Shown: positions 48,301 through 56,462 of the stretch, one piece after another
How positions within the stretch are numbered: position 1 is the first letter of the stretch
Layout of the letters: every line of letters starts with the position of its first letter
Origin: Anaeramoeba flamelloides
Taxonomy: Eukaryota > Metamonada > Anaeramoebidae
Assembly: GCA_027625915.1 (NCBI GenBank)
Contig: JANTQA010000029.1
Coordinates: 5,208,001 to 5,272,000, forward strand
DNA length: 64,000 nt
Reading direction: 5' to 3'
Notes under the pieces: model-generated
What the model was told of the DNA's origin: nothing
Database searches by the model: none
The model's input: the letters and a program-made list of their open reading frames with translations, nothing else
Translations under genes and position numbers: made by a program

Positions 48301-51300
48301 TTTCAATTCTCCTTGGGGATTTGTGGCCTCCTTATCTGCAACCATCGAAGCATAAATACCAACAACTTCGCCAATTTCTTTCGCGGACCCAGCTTCGACA
48401 ACATGGGCATTCCTTTCTTGTAAAATTCCAAGTAAAATGAGCATCGAGTTGACCGATTGTGCATTTGTGTCTTGGAAAAACATTCCATATTCTGTGCCCC
48501 TCTCCAGAAATACCTGTGGTACATTAAATTTATAGGCCAAGGTGTTTTGATCGCCGTGCCCGTGTGGATTCATTTCAAACTTGTATTTATTTAAAAGTGA
48601 CAAGTGTGCATCATTATCAACAACAGAGGGAACAAGACCCTGGGGGATTAACACGATTTGTTCGTCATCGCTGAGTGTGAAAAAATCGGCCTTCCCAGTG
48701 GCTTCCTTAATTGCCTTACCAAATCCAAAATTATTATTTTCCTTCAGAAATTGAACGGTGGCATCGTGGTTATCCTTCGATGTCATGAAAAATGCATAAT
48801 TCTTCCTCTTCTCGTTATTAACCTTATTACCCAAATCCTGTAATGACTTTAATGATATCAGGAAATGCTTTAAAAAACTTCGTTCAGAGACGATATCTAT
48901 TGGGATTCTTCCCTTAATCCCATTATAACCCAAGCGTTGCCCCTTGCCCCCGATTGGGGAGAATGCAGCGACACGGTTTGCCTTTGGAATGGCCTTCCTT
49001 ATCAAGTTGCGTATCTCTGGAGAATCCCAAGACTTGCCCTGTAGATCTATTTCCTGATCTCCGTTAAGAATTTCTAACTTATAGCCCTGGAATTCCGATT
49101 TTTCATTTGCAGCGTCTTGCAGTTTCTCTTGAAGATCCTTGAGGTATTCTTCTAAATTTTCTCCAAGATCGTCTTCGACAGAAAGAAGATCGTCAAGCAT
49201 TGCCCGTTTTTTGTGATCATTAATTCCTGGATCTTCCCACCCATTAAGTGTTTCAACATTATCTGTATTAACTATCTGCTCAATTAGCATCAAATACTCT
49301 TGAGATGAAATAACATTCGCCTTAATATTCTTTAACAACTGTGGTGCCCTTTTTCCAAGAATTTCAAGTGTCGCTTTGGAAAGATGCTGCTTAGCAACAA
49401 CGGCACCATTGTCCACCTTGTCACCAAAATTTTGGTTGATCGTTTGCTTAGTATTAGAAATGTCGATCAAACTTGCACCTTTGGATGGGACGCTTATTAT
49501 AATTGTTAAATCTGATGGATTGTATTTGATTTTTTTCTTTGTTTTTTGGGATAAATTCTCATTCCACCAATTTGTATATTGAACGCTTACTTTTTCTAAC
49601 CACTCCTGGAAAATGTCTTGATCAAATTTGTTATGTTTTTTTTCACTTTTAATGTCATTTCCATTTCCATTTCTGTTTTCTTTTTCGTTTTCTTTTTGTT
49701 TCGTCTCATCTTCTTTTGCCCCAGTAGATACATAAAATCCATCAAAGCCACCACCACCACCGCCTTCCATACGGCCAGCAACGAAAATTTGTTTCCCTTC
49801 CTTTGTTCGCATTTCTTGAGCTACACTATGTCCAATATCTAAAAGCTTGTCCTGGGCGCCATTTAATCCCGTCACCTTCATATCACCACTCTCACGTAAG
49901 CTTTCACCTTCGGCGTCGATCAGTTCCAAAAAGGAATCAACATCGCCCCTTTTGCATGCAATGGCAGTCAACGGTGTTCGCATACTTGATGTCAACTGGT
50001 GGCGCATTCTTTGCAATAGCATGGCAAAGCTCCTTTCTTTGCTAATTCCCTCTTCTTGGTGCCGAGCAAATGTAATACCACTTCCTTTTTTCGCACTTTT
50101 ATTGTATGGTATTTGATAATCATTCTTCACCTTTTCAATAATATTCAGTCTCTCGTCCTCGGAAAGATAATTCTTGTTTTGGCTTGCAATGTAATTTTTC
50201 AAATAACCCAAATTTTCCTTAAATTCATCTGGTAATTCGTTTTCTAATAATCGAAGTGCCCGCTCACCACCAAGGGATTCTTCAAGGCTGACCAAATTAA
50301 GGTCAGGATCGAGTATTGAGATTAAATCATTCAGATCTTGTAAGGTTAACTTGCCAGTGCTCGTGAATTGATCCCCGTTGTGGAATCTGTGTAAGGAGTC
50401 AAATGCGAGATCAAGCTCCTTCTGTCGATCATTGTATTCAGTCTGCTGTAAGTCATGGGTCACCATACTATTGATAAGAACCCTTTTGAATCCTTGAGGG
50501 AGCTGCGATTTTACAATCAAGATCGCTCGCTTGCCTAAATTTGGGCTTTCTGTCAAGATCCTTTCGTTGACAATATACCCATAATTGATTAAAGCCATGT
50601 GCCCCTCTTTGCCGGACAAACTAATTAGCTGATCCAAAAGCCCACAGCTTCCGCCAACAAATGGATCGTGTTCCCCAGACTGCGCCCATTTAGCCAACTT
50701 GATCATGCCAATGATCTCTTGATCCTCACCCAAACGTACGCCGCCCTCCTCCTTGCTACTATTATATGCTTCGTTGAGCAGCAATGCAAGCGTAACGCAA
50801 TTTGCTGCAGAGTTTGATAATCCACCTCCATAAGGAACACTGCTACTCAGAAGAATACTCATCCCCTGTAAAGTGATGCCTTCTTTTTCTTGTGCGGCGT
50901 TGATGGTACCCAGGGAGTGGCTTGCCCAGATGGGAACAGTGCTTTCGTGTTCCTTCTTGCTTGACTTTCGTTCTTCAACTGCAATTTGCTGAAGCTGCGA
51001 GAAACAGTCGAGATCAATGGTAAAACTTTCTTGTGCATCCAAATGAATAAGCACGATTTTTTTGTCTTCTCGCAGCGAGATGGCACCTAAGTAATTGTAT
51101 TGAATGGCATGCCCAAAAGAAAAGAGGTTTGTTATTTCCCTGTGCATGAATTGCGATTTTGAATAATCAACATGCTCTCCTTGCCCATTGTCCCTCCCGG
51201 GCGCTTGTGCAATGTATTCTGCAGAAACTCCAAAAAGTCTTTCAAAGTAGGATCGGAAAACTTCAATCCGCGAAAGTGCCTTTTTTGTACCTTCACTTTT

Positions 51301-51744
51301 ACTTTTTGATCTCAAAATTGAGTGGTCACCTGGAGAGACTGTAATCTTTTCTCTTGTGTATATACATTCGTTTTTGTGAACATCGAATTTTTCATCATCT
51401 TCAGCTTCATTAACAGAATTAGAATCAGACTCAAAATCAAGGTTCGAATGATCTTTAGGCTCCTCAGTAATAATCCCAAAGTCAGAATATTGGTTGGAGA
51501 TTAATTCATCTTCAAAATAAATCTCTTTTGGTTCATTTTTTTCTTTTTTTTTTTCTTCAAACTTATCCCCTAGACAATTGATCTTAAAAGGGTAGGAAAT
51601 AAAATGAAGAATCAGAAAGCAAAATATGAACAAACTAAATAATTTTTTATTCATTTGCATTAAAAAAGAGTTTGTAAAAATAAAAAAATGGAAATTCTTC
51701 TCTAAAATTTTGATTCGATTTAGAAATAGATTGAGAGAATACAC
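45355..51744 (-). CDS. Galactokinase / UDP-sugar pyrophosphorylase / UDP-galactose 4-epimerase fusion
   Basis: Intronless, 2,129 aa from the first Met. Galactokinase (GHMP), about residues 140-700: APGRDNGQGEHVDY near 180 (R, E, H, D kept; the usual VNLI is altered), SSVPYGGGLSNSAA near 299, catalytic Asp in CGLLDQLISL near 367, and glycine loop GRMEGGGGGGFDG near 657. UDP-sugar pyrophosphorylase, about 830-1590: SPIGGKGQRLGYNGIKGRIP near 926, NPHGHGD near 1058, FFQDTN near 1087, FVGPKYKD, and the plant-type C-terminal GALVIRLSE / NKGWEQV / MRGYHLIKHEQ. Short-chain epimerase, about 1670-2000: VLITGGSGYIA near 1673, SSAGVYG near 1787, YGETK near 1811. The expected flow is galactose to Gal-1-P (ATP), to UDP-Gal (UTP), to UDP-Glc (NAD), bypassing GalT. 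The Met at 51654 (MNKKLFSLFIFCFLILHFIS) starts a signal-peptide-like segment and may be the real start. The body is much more GC-rich than its surroundings, suggesting acquisition. A 110-residue C-terminal tail is unassigned. Confidence 0.93.
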   Translation of the reverse strand: MYSLNLFLNRIKILEKNFHFFIFTNSFLMQMNKKLFSLFIFCFLILHFISYPFKINCLGDKFEEKKKEKNEPKEIYFEDELISNQYSDFGIITEEPKDHSNLDFESDSNSVNEAEDDEKFDVHKNECIYTREKITVSPGDHSILRSKSKSEGTKKALSRIEVFRSYFERLFGVSAEYIAQAPGRDNGQGEHVDYSKSQFMHREITNLFSFGHAIQYNYLGAISLREDKKIVLIHLDAQESFTIDLDCFSQLQQIAVEERKSSKKEHESTVPIWASHSLGTINAAQEKEGITLQGMSILLSSSVPYGGGLSNSAANCVTLALLLNEAYNSSKEEGGVRLGEDQEIIGMIKLAKWAQSGEHDPFVGGSCGLLDQLISLSGKEGHMALINYGYIVNERILTESPNLGKRAILIVKSQLPQGFKRVLINSMVTHDLQQTEYNDRQKELDLAFDSLHRFHNGDQFTSTGKLTLQDLNDLISILDPDLNLVSLEESLGGERALRLLENELPDEFKENLGYLKNYIASQNKNYLSEDERLNIIEKVKNDYQIPYNKSAKKGSGITFARHQEEGISKERSFAMLLQRMRHQLTSSMRTPLTAIACKRGDVDSFLELIDAEGESLRESGDMKVTGLNGAQDKLLDIGHSVAQEMRTKEGKQIFVAGRMEGGGGGGFDGFYVSTGAKEDETKQKENEKENRNGNGNDIKSEKKHNKFDQDIFQEWLEKVSVQYTNWWNENLSQKTKKKIKYNPSDLTIIISVPSKGASLIDISNTKQTINQNFGDKVDNGAVVAKQHLSKATLEILGKRAPQLLKNIKANVISSQEYLMLIEQIVNTDNVETLNGWEDPGINDHKKRAMLDDLLSVEDDLGENLEEYLKDLQEKLQDAANEKSEFQGYKLEILNGDQEIDLQGKSWDSPEIRNLIRKAIPKANRVAAFSPIGGKGQRLGYNGIKGRIPIDIVSERSFLKHFLISLKSLQDLGNKVNNEKRKNYAFFMTSKDNHDATVQFLKENNNFGFGKAIKEATGKADFFTLSDDEQIVLIPQGLVPSVVDNDAHLSLLNKYKFEMNPHGHGDQNTLAYKFNVPQVFLERGTEYGMFFQDTNAQSVNSMLILLGILQERNAHVVEAGSAKEIGEVVGIYASMVADKEATNPQGELKRDWVGNVEYGAQLDSLLRNSGYNKEPADPSDPTGAISLFRGHLNIRVFNLSAYDEKLRQHKGNFGRFVGPKYKDPSNKHRGGFKKPVRREQMFQDFLKVMDPKKVFVAVFDKRDIFSPVKNDLEGSLCKVADGISSDSMPVAEGHFYQFNRRLVKEAGVDINVRGQIRYAFEGDYEILTIEKPNGVKEKVVLLKEKKIQDLEGSADSENLEEVGNPEEEEEEESMTVTRIKGWERIKLKNGEKDLLNNGRSKIIKRKQIQGIPYQYGSKIVINNVGTPTQVIYMFKGMGGQIDENSVIYVDAPDPSKVDLSGLGDIKGALVIRLSEGQELQIKNGLTVNNKGWEQVPLTLDEIFDPNRRIPQNVFMRGYHLIKHEQMTIDITDWEEGKYAFDFQNGIFIQEKQGSESVLRPIAPFALSYEFKKKLSRSTGIYLSHYTVLDLEDTRLLMLPDSQFKKELITLKVLNDEETSIRGLSEEELYNCAALRITKAGEIQKIDETDPILKAYPLPGNAVAPGVEPNIHKDKTVLITGGSGYIATAVIRDLLHHGSKVIILDRAIREMEEISQLDGVTIIEGDVEDQSLLERIFNEFSIDSIVNLAADIEAGNSMIEPAKFFYNNVIVNALNLYDNAPPTALHTVFASSAGVYGNERGKKRETNNENPQNPYGETKLLMEKVMSAYSKKNNQGVKFVALRFFNVAGAFKWLDRIHGEKHIGRESHLIPILLENIMGRTEEDGQTVRKFSIFGNDYNTPDGTNVRSFIHIQDLANGIIRALARSYVREDNLIANLGAESAMSNLQVFRSAQKVTGIKKEPEFSARRPGDPDSLDADWSFAKEALNWRPLFSDIQRILKDAFQFAEMVKDTPIQAKSEPSPEKTEPGYLLKILHNVDTNKIISNELKFEIMFRIFIDSLYDPSIKEEVKQLHLYQEGKIVRGIQQEIIVSVIQNSQFLKIFSNFKCKDTLKGNALSEIQNYLLDLISEYN

Positions 51745-52313
51745 ATTTATTTTTGAAATAGCCTGAGAAGAGAAAACTTTGGTTTTTAATACAAGACAAT
51801 TGTAAACAAAGAAATTAGATTCAAAGATTTATAGAATTCATCGAATAATCTCTTTTTTTCTTCGATTTTTTGCATTATTTTATGGAATTTGGTTAAAATG
51901 GGAGAAAAAAGTATTATTATTTGGAGAAGATTTATAACTGTTTTAAATGGTTTTTTTAAGATATAAATAGTTCGAAATTGGTAAATTTTGAAAGTTTTTT
52001 TTTAGTTATTTATTATTCGAGATGTTATTGTCAGAAAAATCAAAAATAAATTTTCAAACGGATCAAAGGAAAAAGAGAAAAAATTTGACTTAATTGGAAA
52101 CAAAATCGTGGGAAAATATATGAAAATTGAAATCAAAATTCAATTTTCCAATTGAAATTAAGGAAATAGGTAACTTATACCACTTTTGGAAACTTTATAT
52201 TTTTAGAACTTTACTAAAAAATATTTTTTGAAAACACCCAGATAATGAATATTTAAAAATTTAATCCCCATTAATTATTTTATTTTTAGAAGAACTAAAG
52301 TCTATCACATAGG

Positions 52314-52705
52314 CAAAAAGTGATGTCTAAATATTTTAAGTTTTTTTACTAAATTTTTTATTTATTCAAAACTATAAATTTTTTCACGTCCACCCTGACG
52401 GGGAAATTTTCTTGTCTAACAAACTGAAGATTTATAATCTCAATAAAAACAATTTAATAAAAGAATAAAAATATATAGGTTTTGTTTTTTTATTGGTTTC
52501 TGAAAATTATTTTTTATTTTTGGTTTGATATTTTTTCCTCAAACAGTTTTGTCTGATTATTAAATGGATTGGTTTACAATTAGAAAACCCAGTTTCGTTA
52601 ATAGTAAACCTTCCCCGTCTCAGGAAGCATAGGAAAAGTTTTATAGTTTTTGAAATAATAACAAACTTTGTAAAAAAACTCAAAATATTTAGACATCACT
52701 TTTTG
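52314..52705. mobile_element. 392-bp inverted-repeat element
   Basis: The left end CAAAAAGTGATGTCTAAATA faces its complement at the right end (TATTTAGACATCACTTTTTG). Further in, the arms share TTTTTTTACxAA...TTATT and AACTATAAAxTTTT, then a GACGGGGAA block near 52398 facing TTCCCCGTCTC near 52612. The arms exceed 100 bp but have drifted. A TA follows the right end; the left flank does not match it, so the target duplication is unresolved. Confidence 0.6.
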
Positions 52706-52983
52706 TACATGTCATTAAGGTACAACGATTAAATTATAAATTTTTGAACATTTTTTTTGATTCAATTTTAAGTTTTATTAAATTCTGTTTTGAGATCTCA
52801 AAATATGTTTTTTAGAAGAATGTTAGAATAAAATCAATTTGGAAATTAAAAAAAAAGATATTAGAAGATCTGTGTTTTTTAAAGAAATCTTTGTTTTCTT
52901 TCTTATTACCAAAAAAGAATGTTCACCTTTCCAAATAGACTTGTTAAAATTAAGAAGTAAAAAAAAAAATCTCTGTCAAAGTA

Positions 52984-53495
52984 AGCCCAATTCCAAAAAT
53001 TTACCCTAATCCTTAATCATAAAGAGGTAAAAACCCAATTTATTATATTTTTCCAAACATAATATTCAATTAAACTTAAATAACCTAGTATTAATTTTTT
53101 TTATAAGTGATCATTTTTATCCCAATAAGATAAGATAATATAAAACAAAAAAATAATAATTGGTGTATAAATTGGTAAAAATAGCTGAAGAAAAAATGTA
53201 TTGGAGAATTTGTTATAATTTCAGCAGTAATAATTGATTGGTCAAGCGATTAGATACCATCTACCAATTATATGTTATTTTCCAATTTAACAAACTCAAC
53301 TCTAACCTTCTATCAACCATTGAAAAAAAAATTTCAGATCTAACAAAACAGATTACGTAACTATAAAAAAGGACATTAAAACAAAAAAAAACAAAAAATG
53401 GAATAATTTATAAAATCATAATTATTTCCAAATTGAATAAAACTTTAATATGTTTATTCTTCTAGATTATTAAAGTGTGTTAAATTTTTCTAATT
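52984..53495. mobile_element. TA-flanked MITE-like element, copy 2 (inverted, old)
   Basis: Reads as the reverse complement of 38792-39316 over its whole length. Shared blocks are GATACCATCTACCAATT near 53260, TTTTCCAATTTAACAAACTC near 53280, CTTCTATCAACCATTGAAAA near 53308 and CAGATTACGTAACT near 53350. The terminal repeats have decayed (TTCCAAAAATTTACCC instead of TTCCAAAAATTTGGAC), with TA still at both borders (52982-52983 and 53496-53497). It is older than copy 1. Confidence 0.7.
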
Positions 53496-55211
53496 TAATT
53501 TATATTGTAGGAGATTTATTACTTCTTTTTCCATTAAATTTGTATGAGAAAAAAAAAAAAAAACAGTACCCAGAAAAAAAAACATAATATACCAAAATAT
53601 TATTATTTAAATATAACACAGATACAAAAATATACCCAATACTCTTTTTTAATATATTTTTATCAATCTCTAACAAAAAAAAGGAATATCGTTTCAAAAT
53701 TTTAAAAGAAAAAGTATTAAATTCTCGAAATCAAAAAAAAAAAAAAACAACTACAAAATATTAAACTAAAAGAAAAAGAAAATATTGTAGAAAAAAATGA
53801 AGTTAGAGTTTACTTATTTTGATTTACAATTGAAAGAAAAATAAATAAATTTCAAATCAAATAAAAGGATCTCATAAATCTTTATTTCTGGAGAATGTAA
53901 AAAATACACTATTCCCCAAACTAAAAATAGAATTACATGAATTATTTGAAAATTAGAATTAAAATACATTTTCTACAAATATAGAGATTTTGTGTAATTT
54001 TTTTATGGAAAATATTCAAATTAAAAATAAAAAAGAGTAAAGAAGAAGTAATTGTATCAAAATGTTACAGATTATATCAAGGAATAAATGATTATTATAA
54101 TTTCTGGATAAAATCTTTTCATTTTTTTGAGTTCCATATTTTTATTTGAAATGTAAATATATAATTCCAGGATATATTCTACTACTCTTTTACCTCTAAA
54201 AATATTAATTTATTTGGTTAAAGAAAAGATTTGAATGTAAGATTTTTTACAAAACATTAAACACTCAAAATTGGAAAAGGTACATATTTCTTAATATAAA
54301 AATGTACTTCTCTAAAGAAATGAATTGAATAATTAAGTTTTGTAGCTACTGGGCACCTAAAATTTGAAAATTTTATTGATTCCCTTAACAAAAATCTTGA
54401 AATTCCATTAAGGATTCTACTTTTATGTAAAAATTAAAAACTTACCTCCTATCACAAATTTTATTCACTCAAAATAAAAATGCTGTTTTTCAGAATAATA
54501 AATATTAGAAACAGAAAGAAAAACAGATAACAAATAACCAATTCGACAAATGTCGTTGAAATACAGAATAGAAGTGTTTTTTGAAATAGACTTTTTTACC
54601 TGCAAAAGTCAATATTTTCAAGAAGAAATAGATATTCTGCTTCGATCTCAGGAGTCAATTGAAGAAAAAATCGAGTCTTAACAATAATGACTGACTTTAA
54701 TTTTCTATCCAAATGTACAATGAAGAAGCTGATCATGCAAAAAAAATTCGAAAATTTTATCCTACTTCTTGATCTCAAGAGATAAAGGACAGAATTCCAC
54801 AATGTTTTTGACATACACCCACCATAATCAGTTTTTATTGGGAAAGTCTTATAGGTCAAATTTAACTCAGAATGAAATTATTTCATCAATTATTCCTAAA
54901 CAATCAAAAAATACTTTGATCTGGATGTTACCTTCACCTACCAAATCAAAATTACACAAAACGTTTTTTAATACTACTCCAAACTCAAGAAGTATTAAAT
55001 ATTTTAACAAGAGATTTGAAAATCTTTTTATTTTCTTTTTTATAAAAATCTATTCACTGGAAATTGTTTTTTAAAAGATAAATAATCCAAGTTTGAATAG
55101 ATAAATCATTTTTCCATTAACTATATACAAAACTCTGTAGATTTCCAATTCTAATCTTGCTTTCTAAAAATTTTTACTTTTTTCATTTTTTCAACAATCC
55201 CTTTTTCAGCA

Positions 55212-56462
55212 ATGACTTTTTACGAAGGTTTCTTTAACAGTCAGCAAACTGAAACAAAAACAAAAGGGAAAGGGAAAAAAAAAGAAAGAAAGGAAAATCC
55301 GAAAAACAAGCTAGCCCAAAGTCTTTATACAGATTTCCCAAATCTTTTTGATCCACACTTCAAAAAATACGATACCAGCGGATTTTTAGTACACCAAAAA
55401 AACGGTGAAAAACTTGAAAAGTTATGGAAGATCTCAAAAATTCTGACTGACTCTGTAACAAACCACCTCTTTATTCTTGTTTTTGTAATTTTATTTTTTT
55501 TTTCCTTCAAAATCAGGACTGATTGGTTTTTTTTTTTTTTTCTTGTTTTTATTGACACATTTAGGAAGCGATTTTTAATTGGTATATTTCATTTTCCGAA
55601 TTTTTTGTTCCCAATTACCAAGAATGGTACCCACCAAAGTCAAACCCAAATTCGAATGAAAAAGAAAAAGAAAAAGATAAAGAAAAAAATCAGACCAAAA
55701 AAAGTTCGATTTTTCGCAAAATCAAAAATAAAAATAAACAAACCGAAGAAATTGATGAATTGGTCGAAATTATCAACAAAAATCATGCACATGATCCTGA
55801 TTTGATCGTAAAGTCCTTACACGTCCTTTACTATCTTACACAATTACTTTCGAAATTAATTCTGCCGCTCTACAAGGGTAATTACATATCTTTTTTTGAA
55901 AATAATAATCTTTACACTTTTTTTCTTATTTTGTTCAAATTTTACCTCTGTTTTGGAATCAAAACACTTTTTTAAAAAAAATTCAAAACAACACAAAACA
56001 ATAACCACAAAAATACAAATAGACAAAACAAGAAACAAGCAAGATTTAATTCCAGACTTTTCCTTGGTGATTTGCTTGGACGTCATACTTGTTTTGTTAC
56101 GATCCGAACAAGACACCAACACCCTATTTGAAACACATTTCTTGGAATTGATTTCAAACCTCTCTCGAATCACTAACAAAATTTTTAAATACCTCATTGA
56201 CGAACTCAAAGAACAGGCAAGCCTTCATGATATTCGAAGCCAATTTACTCAAGAGCAAAAAACATTGGAGTCTATTTTGAAGCATGATTTAATTTTAATC
56301 GAGTTTCTTGTGTCCAAAATTGTTGACATTCTACTCGAGTTCTCAAAGAAACTGATTAATGAGAATTATTCTTTTGAATTTCTCTCAGAGAAATGGGTAA
56401 ACAAATTTAAATTTATTAAAAGTATCAAAGGTTTGTGTGAATTGCTTTTCTTTTTGGTTTAA
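55212..56462 (+). CDS. Unrecognised 331-aa helical protein (three exons)
   Basis: Exons 55212-55454, 55565-55877 and 56023-56462 join in frame with introns of 110 and 145 bp (donors GTAACA and GTAATT; acceptors CATTTAG and CAAATAG). The first junction reads LTDS|EAIFNWYISFSEFF. The second splits the Asp codon of LPLYK|DKTRNKQDLI. The protein begins MTFYEGFFNSQQTETKTKGK, has a K/E-rich loop (NEKEKEKDKEKNQTKKSS), and is otherwise long amphipathic helices (SLHVLYYLTQLLSKLILPLY, VICLDVILVLLRSEQ, FLELISNLSRITNKIFKYLI, LIEFLVSKIVDILLEFSKKL). It ends KGLCELLFFLV. The pattern suggests an alpha-solenoid or helical-bundle scaffold, but no family is recognised. Confidence 0.65.

Larger units (their letters stand above)
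51745..55211. other. AT-rich spacer with two inverted-repeat elements
   Basis: Lies between divergent genes, so both promoters should be here; none can be defined. It holds the elements at 52314-52705 and 52984-53495, listed separately. Frames on both strands at 54596-55074 have some protein-like composition (one short stretch, ILLLDLKR, recalls an RT palm motif) but no extended match, and are not called. Confidence 0.5.

Noticed and set aside
45542-51504. Many plus-strand frames of 60-146 codons
   Set aside because: All lie opposite the 6.4-kb minus-strand fusion gene and arise because its higher GC content makes stop codons rarer in the other frames.
54596-55074. Frames on both strands, and a short ILLLDLKR string resembling an RT palm motif
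   Set aside because: The resemblance covers fewer than ten residues and is followed by stops and no further RT blocks.
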